From assembly GCF_937920395.1 (NCBI RefSeq), contig NZ_CALEVF010000182.1, forward strand, positions 1-6,518: a stretch of DNA of 6,518 nucleotides. Reading direction: 5' to 3'. The stretch comes from an uncultured Clostridium sp. (GTDB taxonomy: Bacteria; Bacillota; Clostridia; Clostridiales; Clostridiaceae). The notes beneath the pieces are model-generated. The model searched no databases. It saw only the letters and a program-made list of their open reading frames with translations, and was not told the origin of the DNA. Both the position numbers and the translations under genes were made by a program. Positions 1-5,017 of the stretch are shown one piece after another (position 1 is the stretch's first letter; the number at the start of each line of letters is the position of its first letter).

Positions 1-702
1 ACTCTTAAAGTTATACCAAACTGCTTTGCTCTCATTTTCAAAAAAATATTCATATGAATTAATTATGTTTTTAAGCAGTACCAGATCATATTTTTTTATT
101 CCCAATTCTATTCGTTTTTTATCAGGTTTAAATTTACGAACTCTTTTTTTTATTTCTTTTGGATCAATAGTTCCTTCTATTTTCCCAAGGCTATATGCAA
201 TGTTAAAAACACAGGATTCAAAACTTACACCAAAATAATCAGTAATATAGAGGATATTTATAAAATCAATATAATTATTTTTTTCTAGTTTCTTTACTTG
301 AACTTCTAATTCTTTTTTAGGCAGTAGTAATGCACTGGCGAATTTATCCGCGTATTTCTCAATATAACTTTTATTTCTTCCATCTATGGGACAAAAAAAA
401 TCACTATTTCTATCTTTTAAATGATGGCATAGCTCATGTGCTGCAGTAAATCCTTGTCGTGTTATAGGTCTATTATTATTAATACCTACAATAGGTATAT
501 CATCTTCAGTTTCAGGTAAAATATAAATACCTTCTAAATCCTTAAAATTCCTAAACTGATATACAACACCAAAATAACTTAATATATCAAAAGGATCTAT
601 TGGATAAGAAGGTATCTTTTGTGAAAAGTAAATCTTTAATACTTGTTTTGCAAGAACCTCATAATTGTAATAATAATCACTTAAATCAATGTTATTAGGC
701 AT
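1..702 (-). CDS. ImmA/IrrE-family zinc metallopeptidase, 3' end cut by window edge
   Basis: An open frame of 234 codons runs from ATG at 702 to the left edge with no stop, so the C-terminus is missing. Residues 89-93 are HELCH, the HExxH zinc-peptidase signature, preceded by a helix FTAAHELCHH. Residues 115-128 (EKYADKFASALLLP) match the second conserved block, where E115 is the expected third zinc ligand. These are the defining motifs of the ImmA/IrrE (COG2856) family. Known members such as ImmA of ICEBs1 cleave a partner XRE repressor to release a mobile element or stress genes. The ATG lies inside the end of the upstream XRE gene (8-bp overlap, ATGCCTAA), so translation is probably coupled and that regulator is the likely substrate or partner. 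The tail after about residue 150 is lysine-rich and not assignable. Family is sure; substrate is inference. Confidence 0.9.
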   Translation of the reverse strand, partial: MPNNIDLSDYYYNYEVLAKQVLKIYFSQKIPSYPIDPFDILSYFGVVYQFRNFKDLEGIYILPETEDDIPIVGINNNRPITRQGFTAAHELCHHLKDRNSDFFCPIDGRNKSYIEKYADKFASALLLPKKELEVQVKKLEKNNYIDFINILYITDYFGVSFESCVFNIAYSLGKIEGTIDPKEIKKRVRKFKPDKKRIELGIKKYDLVLLKNIINSYEYFFENESKAVWYNFKS

Positions 703-1024
703 TCATATTATACCTTGCCTTAATTTTCTTTTTAAATTCTATTAAATTCATTATCTCGTCTTTATCTATATCTGATAAACTTGAAAATGCTCTTGCAAAC
801 ATTTTTGTTTCATTTTTGTTTTCCTCATTATACATTAAGTCATTTAATGTAACTCCATACAACTCAGAAAATGCTTTCATTTCGATAGCGGTAATTTTTC
901 TACTTCCGGCTTCTATTGAAGTAATTGTTGTTCTATGCAGATTCATTACTTTAGCAACATATTCTTGTGATAATCCTAAATTTTTTCTTGCTTGTTTTAG
1001 TCTTTCATTTAACGTGTTTAACAT
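695..1024 (-). CDS. XRE-family helix-turn-helix transcriptional regulator
   Basis: A 109-residue protein. Residues about 5-60 form a Cro/C1-type HTH domain: LNERLKQARKNLGLSQEYVA, then the recognition-helix region HRTTITSIEAGSRKIT, then the usual LYGVTLNDLM end. The remaining roughly 45 residues are helical and charged and probably serve dimerisation or recognition by the peptidase. I chose ATG at 1024 because the GAGAGG site lies about 10 bases upstream. The in-frame GTG at 1033 is only 1-2 bases from it. The gene overlaps the downstream ImmA-type peptidase by 8 bp. This is the standard layout of ImmR/ImmA repressor-protease pairs on integrative elements and of some XRE-ImmA defence or toxin-antitoxin modules. 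Inverted repeats lie on its own promoter, so autorepression is likely. Which other promoters it controls is unknown. Confidence 0.9.
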   Translation of the reverse strand: MLNTLNERLKQARKNLGLSQEYVAKVMNLHRTTITSIEAGSRKITAIEMKAFSELYGVTLNDLMYNEENKNETKMFARAFSSLSDIDKDEIMNLIEFKKKIKARYNMNA

Positions 1025-1048
1025 AAATATCACGTCCTCTCATTTATT

Positions 1049-1077
1049 ATTATATGCAACATTGATTGTTTTGACAA
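1049..1077 (-). promoter_or_regulatory. sigma-A promoter for the XRE/ImmA operon
   Basis: Read on the minus strand, a -35 TTGTCA (1077-1072) is followed by exactly 17 bases and a perfect -10 TATAAT (1054-1049), about 25 bases upstream of the XRE start codon. This is a strong vegetative promoter by consensus. Start-site position is inferred. Confidence 0.75.
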
Positions 1078-1121
1078 CACAAAATGTCAGAATATCTAAC
1101 TATTTTGTCCATATTTATGGA
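1072..1121. promoter_or_regulatory. candidate repressor operators at the XRE promoter
   Basis: Two inverted repeats sit on and just upstream of the XRE promoter. TGACA (1072-1076) and TGTCA (1085-1089) are separated by 8 bases and overlap the -35 element. TCCATA-TT-TATGGA (1108-1121) is a perfect 14-bp palindrome 31 bases further up. Their size and position suit dimeric XRE repressor binding. The two differ in sequence, so at most one is likely to be the site of the neighbouring regulator. No binding data can be read from sequence. Confidence 0.4.
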
Positions 1122-1159
1122 TATTAATCAAATAAATATTAAAAATAAATGCATTATGG

Positions 1160-1194
1160 ACAACAACAAATACTTATTTTTTCCTTGTTGTTGT
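1160..1194. repeat. 10-bp perfect inverted repeat, (ACA)n/(TTG)n arms
   Basis: ACAACAACAA (1160-1169) and TTGTTGTTGT (1185-1194) are exact reverse complements around a 15-base AT-rich loop, with two further G-T pairs possible outside. There is no T-run after the stem on either strand, so it is not an obvious intrinsic terminator. It lies between the XRE promoter and the iterons, where it could be part of the origin or a structured RNA. Function unknown. Confidence 0.55.
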
Positions 1195-1277
1195 TTAGGA
1201 TGTTTAATAAGCTTTTTGTTTACAATGTTTAGAGCATACCTCTAGACTAGTGATACCAGTGCCTTAAAAAGTTAAAA

Positions 1278-1401
1278 GCAACTTTTTCATACCTAAGGGC
1301 AACTTTTTCATACCCGATGTTTTTCTAAAGGTAACTTTTTCATACCCAAAGGCAACTTTTTCATACCTGAAAAGCAACTTTATCATACCCAAAAGCAACT
1401 T
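1278..1401 (+). repeat. iteron array, probable plasmid replication origin
   Basis: Five copies of a 16-base iteron, consensus GCAACTTTTTCATACC, start at 1278, 1299, 1331 (GTAACTT...), 1352 and 1374 (CTTTATC). A sixth partial copy, GCAACTT, lies at 1395-1401. Start-to-start distances are 21, 32, 21, 22 and 21 bases, so copies sit about two helical turns apart with one gap of three turns. Such arrays directly upstream of a Rep_3 gene are the initiator-binding sites of theta-replicating, iteron-controlled plasmids. The AT-rich stretch at 1120-1200 could be the melting region, although no consensus DnaA box is visible nearby. Confidence 0.9.
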
Positions 1402-1442
1402 GTAAAATAAATGTTGCTTTTAAAAGTTGCTTTTGGTAATAT
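1389..1442 (+). promoter_or_regulatory. rep promoter overlapped by an inverted half-iteron operator
   Basis: A perfect 13-bp inverted repeat, CCAAAAGCAACTT (1389-1401) and AAGTTGCTTTTGG (1424-1436), is built from the 5' half of the iteron. Another inverted half-site, TGTTGCTTTT, lies at 1412-1421. The best promoter reads TTGCTT (1414-1419), 17 bases, TAATAT (1437-1442), with the right arm of the repeat filling its spacer. Rep_3 initiators are known to repress themselves by binding inverted iteron halves at their promoters, and this arrangement fits. Transcription would begin near 1449, just ahead of the ribosome site. Confidence 0.6.
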
Positions 1443-1461
1443 GTTCATTAGGGGGTGCATT

Positions 1462-2478
1462 ATGTTAAAAGATAATGTTGTTACCAAATCTAATGATTTA
1501 AATTTAAGAGCATATCAATTAAACAGAACAGAACAGTTACTTGTTCTCTCTATAGCATCCATGGTTCAACCGCAAGATGAAAATTTTAAAACTTATGAAT
1601 TACATGTAAAAGACTTTATGGATTTAATTAATGTTTCAGATAAATCAAAATATGTTGAGTTACCTAAGATAACTAAATCTTTAATGATGAAAGTAATAGA
1701 AATAAAAAAAACGCATTCGTTATTACAAGTAGCTTGGTTTTCCTCTGTAGAGCATAGACCAGGAGAAGGAATTATAGAAGTTGAATTTAGCCCCAAATTG
1801 AAACCGTATCTGCTTAATTTAAAGGATAATTTTGTTTCATATGCATTAAATCAAGTAGCTAAACTATCCTCAAAATATTCTATAAGATTGTATGAATTGT
1901 TAAAACAGCAACAGTTTAAAAAAAGTGTACGATTTGAAATGAGTGAATTTAGAGAGTTAATAGGTTTGAATGATAGCATATACCCCAGGTATAGTAATAT
2001 GAAACCTAAGGTTCTATTAGTGGGACAAAAGGAAATTAACAACAAGAGTGACATCTTCTTTGATTTTGAAGAAATAAAAACGGGCAGAAAAGTTACTAGT
2101 ATTAAATTCAATATATCTAGTAATAAAGATAATTGCAATACTGAAACAGCAGCTACATTAGAGGAGGATCCAAAAGAACTAGAACTAATAAAACAGGTGC
2201 AATTAATATTTCATAATCATAAAATTACAGAGTATGAAGCTGGTTGCATACTAAAAGATGCTAATAATAAAATAGATTTAATAAAACAATGCTATAAATA
2301 CACTTTAGCTAAAGATGTCCCTAATGTTGTTGGATATATGAGAAGACTTGTAAGAGGATTTAACGCGCCTCGCGAGAATATTAAAAAAGGTTCTTTTAAT
2401 GATTATGAACAGCGCACATATGATTTTGATGCTCTTGAAAAGAAACTTCTGGGATGGGACAATAAAAATATTGAGTGA
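1462..2478 (+). CDS. RepB-family (Rep_3) plasmid replication initiator
   Basis: A 338-residue protein of the Rep_3 superfamily (PF01051), which binds iterons through two winged-helix domains and opens the origin. The first domain spans roughly residues 5-125 and starts with the family hallmark VVTKSNDLNLRAYQLNRTEQ. The second spans roughly 130-225, with LSSKYSIRLYELLKQQ, FRELIGL, YPRYSNMKPKVL and GRKVTSIKF. A C-terminal helical tail follows, ending in an NDYEQRTYDFDALEKKLLGW motif that I associate with clostridial replication proteins. I chose ATG at 1462 because AGGGGG (1450-1455) lies 6 bases ahead. The in-frame ATG at 1411 would fall inside the promoter and operator. The gene follows its iterons directly and is probably autoregulated. 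The usual KRKVLLPAQKEI block reads KPKVLLVGQKEI here, a mild divergence. Family confidence is high. Confidence 0.95.
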   Translation: MLKDNVVTKSNDLNLRAYQLNRTEQLLVLSIASMVQPQDENFKTYELHVKDFMDLINVSDKSKYVELPKITKSLMMKVIEIKKTHSLLQVAWFSSVEHRPGEGIIEVEFSPKLKPYLLNLKDNFVSYALNQVAKLSSKYSIRLYELLKQQQFKKSVRFEMSEFRELIGLNDSIYPRYSNMKPKVLLVGQKEINNKSDIFFDFEEIKTGRKVTSIKFNISSNKDNCNTETAATLEEDPKELELIKQVQLIFHNHKITEYEAGCILKDANNKIDLIKQCYKYTLAKDVPNVVGYMRRLVRGFNAPRENIKKGSFNDYEQRTYDFDALEKKLLGWDNKNIE

Positions 2479-2767
2479 TTTAATCAGGTATATTTTTATT
2501 ATATGAAGTCGATATTTACATATTAAAGTATAGAGTAGCATGAATACGTAGTTTAAAACGTGCTAGAGTTAATCTAAAGCACTATTATGTAAAAAACATA
2601 TGATATATCCATATTAATTTAAAATCGAATAGAGAGTATGTAAGGGGTAACTAATATCGTTGGTTATCCTCATTTTATTTATCAAGAAGAATAATAGCTT
2701 ATATTTAATGTAATACACTAAATATATAGGTAAGGTAAATTTAATTTAATTTTGATTATGATGTATA
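2479..2767. other. intergenic region after rep
   Basis: This AT-rich stretch has stops in every frame and no supported gene. It contains the possible terminator at 2644-2680, a small hairpin TATGT-aaaaa-ACATA near 2586-2600, and an imperfect stem around GTGCT (about 2559) and AGCAC (about 2577). TTATCCTCA at 2664-2672 is one base off a DnaA box. Nothing else stands out. Confidence 0.5.
2644..2680 (+). terminator. possible intrinsic terminator downstream of rep
   Basis: An 11-base-pair stem including G-U pairs (2644-2654 with 2660-2670) closes a 5-base loop TATCG and is followed by CATTTTATTT. The T-run is interrupted and the hairpin lies 165 bases past the rep stop, so termination efficiency is doubtful. 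Confidence 0.4.
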
Positions 2768-2797
2768 TTGACATGGTTTGATATAGTTTGATATATT
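2768..2797 (+). promoter_or_regulatory. promoter of the HTH/HNH operon with tandem 10-bp repeat in the spacer
   Basis: TTGACA (2768-2773) is separated by 18 bases from TATATT (2792-2797). The spacer is largely two exact head-to-tail copies of GTTTGATATA (2776-2785 and 2786-2795), the second running into the -10. Two identical sites one helical turn apart would lie on the same DNA face, which suits cooperative binding by a regulator. The excisionase-type HTH protein encoded next is the obvious candidate (inference). Confidence 0.65.
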
Positions 2798-2820
2798 ATA
2801 AATATAAAGGAGGGGTAGTA

Positions 2821-3021
2821 GTGGGACTTAATAATTTACCTGATATATTAACAGTAAAGCAACTTGCAGAGTTTCTGCAGATCAGTGACCAAACAGTTAT
2901 GCGAGCAATCAAATCTGAACAGTTAAATGCATTTAAAGTAGGGAAAGACTGGCGTATCGAGCGAAACAAAGTACTAAAGTGGATTGATATTAAAAATAAT
3001 AGAGGTGAAGGAAATGAATAG
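2821..3021 (+). CDS. excisionase-family (MerR-like HTH_17) DNA-binding protein
   Basis: A 66-residue protein that is almost entirely one winged HTH of the 'DNA-binding domain, excisionase family' type. It contains LTVKQLAEFLQISDQTVMRA, then IKSEQLNAFKVGKDWRIERN, then KVLKWI. The LTVKQLA start, the two-residue turn and the xxKVGxxWRI wing are diagnostic. I chose GTG at 2821 because AGGAGG (2808-2813) lies 7 bases ahead; the upstream in-frame TTG at 2788 would overlap the promoter. Members act as recombination directionality factors, plasmid partition or copy regulators, or simple repressors. No integrase is in this window, so an autoregulator role at the tandem GTTTGATATA sites is as likely as excision. 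It overlaps the next gene by 8 bp (ATGAATAG), implying coupled translation. Confidence 0.88.
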   Translation: MGLNNLPDILTVKQLAEFLQISDQTVMRAIKSEQLNAFKVGKDWRIERNKVLKWIDIKNNRGEGNE

Positions 3022-3232
3022 CGTAAACTTTCTATATAAGTTTTTTAAAAGTAAGCCTTTATCGGAAGAAAAAATTGTGAAATTTATGATTGAAAATTAT
3101 TTTTTAAAAGGGCATAACCTTGATGATCTACATGATGATTTACTTTTTAAATATAATAAAAGTGAAAAGGATGCAACAGACCTAAAAGATAGTATAGAAG
3201 AAACATTAAAAAATTATTGTAAAAGAGGTTGA
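3014..3232 (+). CDS. small acidic protein of unknown function
   Basis: A 72-residue protein that I do not recognise. It is rich in Lys, Asp and Glu and predicted helical by eye: FLYKFFKSKPLSEEKIVKFM, then NLDDLHDDLLFKYNKSEKDA, then a DLKDSIEETLKNYCKRG tail. No cysteine pairs, membrane segment or known motif is present. I chose ATG at 3014 because AGAGGTG (3001-3007) lies 6 bases before it. The in-frame start at 2984 lies deep in the upstream gene. It overlaps the HTH gene by 8 bp, and its stop lies 11 bases before the HNH start codon, so all three are almost certainly one transcript. It may be a partner or inhibitor of either neighbour, which is speculation from position only. Confidence 0.75.
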   Translation: MNSVNFLYKFFKSKPLSEEKIVKFMIENYFLKGHNLDDLHDDLLFKYNKSEKDATDLKDSIEETLKNYCKRG

Positions 3233-3243
3233 TTGGTAAAATA

Positions 3244-3696
3244 ATGTGTAAAAAACAAAAAAATTATAGAGAAAAAACCCCGCAGTCAATGCAATTGTGG
3301 CATAAAAATAATACTGATAAAGAAAAACAATATAAATATGAAAATGCCAATAATTATAGAATGTATGCTCAAAATAGGTTGGCTAAAGGTAGAAATTTAC
3401 CAGCCACATTAACGGTTGATCAGTGGTTAAGTATAAAAGCTGCATTTAATAATAAATGTGCGTACTGCGGTAAAGAATTACCTTTAGCTCAAGAGCATTT
3501 CGTGGCATTGAGTAAGGACGGTGAGTATGCAATATCAAATATAATTCCGGCTTGTCATAGTTGCAACAGCAGCAAAAACAATAAAGACTTTTTTAGTTGG
3601 TATCCGAAATATAAATATTACAGTAAAAACCGTGAAAAAATAATATTAAAATATTTATGTTATACAGATCAAGGACAACAATTAACTATTATTTAA
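3244..3696 (+). CDS. HNH endonuclease
   Basis: A 150-residue HNH nuclease. Zinc-binding pairs C72-x2-C75 (CAYCGK) and C104-x2-C107 (CHSCN) enclose the betabeta-alpha-metal core: EH with H85 as general base, then NIIPAC with N99, then N108 in CNSSKNNK. All catalytic positions expected for the family are present, so it is probably active and would nick or cut DNA with a metal ion. The first 65 residues are basic and Asn/Lys/Tyr-rich, likely for DNA binding. The start is uncertain. ATG at 3244 is preferred, but AAAAGAGG (3221-3228) lies 15 bases ahead; TTG at 3229 abuts that site directly. It is the last gene of the HTH operon. It could be a freestanding homing or mobility nuclease, or the effector of a small defence module; the sequence does not decide. 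Confidence 0.9.
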   Translation: MCKKQKNYREKTPQSMQLWHKNNTDKEKQYKYENANNYRMYAQNRLAKGRNLPATLTVDQWLSIKAAFNNKCAYCGKELPLAQEHFVALSKDGEYAISNIIPACHSCNSSKNNKDFFSWYPKYKYYSKNREKIILKYLCYTDQGQQLTII

Positions 3697-3828
3697 AAGG
3701 AAAATATACTTAAGTAATCGAATATCTATATTATAGTAGGTGGTACATGGTTAAAAATAAATTAATAGAGAAATGTTTATGAGGTGGCTACAAAAGATAA
3801 GCATGGATCATAGACAAATATAATAAAA

Positions 3829-3872
3829 CAAAATAATAAAAACATACCCATCACCTTATCAGATGTTGGGTA
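3829..3872 (-). terminator. intrinsic terminator of the orphan gene at 3883-4302
   Basis: On the minus strand TACCCAACA (3872-3864) pairs with TGATGGGTA (3853-3845), one mismatch in nine, around a 10-base loop. It is followed by TGTTTTTATTATTTTG, a good U-rich tract. It begins about 10 bases past the stop codon of the minus-strand gene. Confidence 0.7.
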
Positions 3873-3877
3873 CCCTT

Positions 3878-3904
3878 AATTGCTATACACTCGCTATAGC
3901 AATT
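3878..3904. repeat. 10-bp inverted repeat spanning the stop codon
   Basis: AATTGCTATA (3878-3887) and TATAGCAATT (3895-3904) are perfect reverse complements with a 7-base loop. The TAG stop (3885-3883) and the last few codons of the orphan gene lie inside the structure. In mRNA this would stack just ahead of the terminator hairpin and could protect the 3' end or slow translation termination. Confidence 0.65.
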
Positions 3905-4302
3905 GCATAATTTGGATTTGATATTGTTTTTGCATAAACTGCAGCAGTTTGAAAATATTTAGAACCTGAAAATTTTCCAATTCTTGTTCGTTCGAAGCTG
4001 TCATTCGTGGCACTAGGTACGTAACCATAAGCTTTCATCACAAATCGCACCATCCACCCTATATTTCGACGGTTTGGCGCATTTGAGTTCTCGGCATTAT
4101 GATTAAGAGGAAATAATTCGCAATCCCCAAACAGGTTCTCTAGTTCCTTGACTACACCTGTAAGTGAAGGTAATCCAACTTTCGACATAACAATCATCCG
4201 ATTAACTGATTCTGGTTGTGACAAGAAGTTCATTACCCTAACTGTGTCCTCATTCGGTAGAATCGTACTACTATTGAAAAAATCTGTCGTTATCTGACTC
4301 AT
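3883..4302 (-). CDS. unrecognised 139-residue protein, GC-rich orphan
   Basis: I do not recognise this family. GGAGG (4315-4311) lies 8 bases before ATG at 4302, a clear start; the longer frame to 4386 would run through the upstream palindrome. Residues 1-75 look helical and neutral (LPNEDTVRVMNFLSQPESVNRM, then GLPSLTGVVKELENLFGD). The C-terminal half is basic and aromatic: RRNIGWMVRFVMKAYGYVP, then RTRIGKFSGSKYFQTAAVYAK, suggesting nucleic acid or protein binding. No signal peptide, membrane helix or metal motif is seen. Counted over 240 bases of it, GC is 42%, against about 22-28% in sampled lines of rep and the LAGLIDADG gene, which points to a different origin. It stands alone, with its own palindromic leader or operator and its own terminator, like a self-contained cassette. 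Its coding status is well supported; function unknown. Confidence 0.8.
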   Translation of the reverse strand: MSQITTDFFNSSTILPNEDTVRVMNFLSQPESVNRMIVMSKVGLPSLTGVVKELENLFGDCELFPLNHNAENSNAPNRRNIGWMVRFVMKAYGYVPSATNDSFERTRIGKFSGSKYFQTAAVYAKTISNPNYAIAIASV

Positions 4303-4315
4303 ATCTTTTACCTCC

Positions 4316-4362
4316 GTTAATGTATATCTATGGCTCAATTTGTTCCATAGATATACATTAAC
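4316..4362. repeat. perfect 18-bp inverted repeat abutting the ribosome site of the orphan gene
   Basis: GTTAATGTATATCTATGG (4316-4333) and CCATAGATATACATTAAC (4345-4362) are exact reverse complements around 11 bases (CTCAATTTGTT). The inner edge of the minus-strand Shine-Dalgarno GGAGG directly touches one arm. It may be a very strong 5'-leader RNA hairpin or a large dyad operator. A partial copy, CAATTTGTT-nn-ATAGAT, recurs at 4392-4408, matching 4336-4352 at 15 of 17 positions. Confidence 0.85.
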
Positions 4363-4383
4363 ATTTTCACTTTGGTTTGTCAA
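4355..4383 (-). promoter_or_regulatory. possible promoter for the orphan gene
   Basis: A perfect minus-strand -35 TTGACA (4383-4378) is followed after 17 bases by TAATGT (4360-4355), a poor -10 that lies inside the distal arm of the inverted repeat. If used, the repeat would cover the -10 and start site and act as an operator rather than a complete RNA hairpin. No better -10 was found. Confidence 0.4.
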
Positions 4384-4881
4384 CATTGTAGCAATTTGTT
4401 GTATAGATTTTTTGCTTATGTAAAAATCCTTTATGCAAAAATGACAAGATTAATGTAAATAATAAAATTGAAGGAGTTTCACACGACACTATAGAAGTGA
4501 AAATATGAAAAGGCATAAAATCACAAAAGAGCACTAAAATAATGGCTAAAAATAATACAAAAGTAACACAAAAGCAATAAATTACAGAAATAGTATATAA
4601 GCAATTACGGTTAGGTACGCTTTTAAATGGGAGGTAACTCAACAGCTTACGTGTAAATGATGGTACTTAAATAATATTATCATTAAATCCAGATACGATT
4701 AACGTCTATGAATTCTGAAAAATCAACGCCATCATTATGGCTTTTCCATGCGTTCTAAAAGGAAAAATTTAACTAAGTTTGAACTGGATAAAAAAAAGCC
4801 TACTACACTATTGTTTTAAAGAGGTTGAAACATATTAATAAAGATACAAAAGTAGAATTATTATCAACGCCTTGTAAATAC

Positions 4882-4906
4882 GTAGTGATCAACTACTCTT
4901 TTTTTA
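4882..4906 (+). terminator. weak terminator-like hairpin on the plus strand
   Basis: GTAGT (4882-4886) and ACTAC (4892-4896) form a 5-bp stem with loop GATCA, followed by TCTTTTTTTA. The stem is short, and no plus-strand gene ends nearby, so a chance occurrence or an unannotated transcript are both possible. Confidence 0.25.
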
Positions 4907-4915
4907 TGTTTAAAT

Positions 4916-4924
4916 TTATCCACA
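4916..4924 (+). promoter_or_regulatory. perfect DnaA box TTATCCACA
   Basis: TTATCCACA is the exact 9-base DnaA consensus. Two 7/9 matches lie within 140 bases (TTATCAACG at 4861-4869, ACTGGATAA near 4783). A cluster could mark an origin or a DnaA-responsive site. It is over 3.4 kb from the iterons and about 1.4 kb from the second replication-type gene, so its role is unclear. Confidence 0.4.
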
Positions 4925-5017
4925 CCCTAATTCACTCAGTGAAGAGTATAATTAACATCTTTAAAAGAAACAAGGAAAAGAAATAATCAATTAATTTCCA
5001 GTACATAAATATATGTC

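Larger units (their letters stand above)
4384..5017. other. long intergenic region without a convincing gene
   Basis: All frames are broken or lack a ribosome site. Visible items: TTTCAC (about 4478) with GTGAAA (about 4497) as an inverted pair; GCCAT-catt-ATGGC near 4729-4742, whose flanks (AACGC/GCGTT, TTTTCC/GGAAAA) allow competing stems; the weak hairpin at 4882-4906; a DnaA box at 4916-4924; and a 13-base palindrome TTCACT-c-AGTGAA at 4931-4943. A 53-codon TTG-initiated frame at 4825-4986 follows AAAGAGG, but the codons look random. No terminator for the LAGLIDADG gene could be identified here. Confidence 0.5.

Noticed and set aside
26..238. 70-codon plus-strand frame
   Set aside because: It is the antisense shadow of the ImmA-type peptidase, which has clear catalytic motifs in the other strand; no ribosome site.
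816..1127. 103-codon plus-strand frame
   Set aside because: Antisense to the XRE gene and running through its promoter; no ribosome site and no family resemblance.
1278..1401. Regularly spaced repeats as a CRISPR array
   Set aside because: Units are 16 bases with spacers of only 5-16 similar bases and lie beside a Rep_3 gene: iterons, not CRISPR.
1411..1461. N-terminal extension of Rep from ATG 1411
   Set aside because: This start lies inside the predicted promoter and dyad, while ATG 1462 has an ideal ribosome site and matches where Rep_3 proteins usually begin.
1851..2541. Minus-strand frames opposite rep (including 1593-1796 and 2305-2541)
   Set aside because: Shadows of the Rep_3 coding sequence; hydrophobic low-complexity translations without ribosome sites.
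2664..2672. TTATCCTCA as a DnaA box
   Set aside because: One mismatch to consensus and contained in the arm of the possible terminator; a single near-match is expected by chance.
3784..3813. Nine-codon frame GTG...TAG (VATKDKHGS) after GAGG, reminiscent of integrase N-termini
   Set aside because: Far too short; no continuing homology in any frame, so a decayed recombinase cannot be supported.
4367..4642. 91-codon minus-strand hydrophobic frame
   Set aside because: TTG start without a ribosome site, overlaps the promoter of the orphan gene, and has the Leu/Phe/Ile-rich look of translated AT-rich noise.
4825..4986. 53-codon plus-strand frame starting TTG after AAAGAGG
   Set aside because: The ribosome site abuts the start codon, the frame crosses the hairpin and DnaA box, and no motif is visible.
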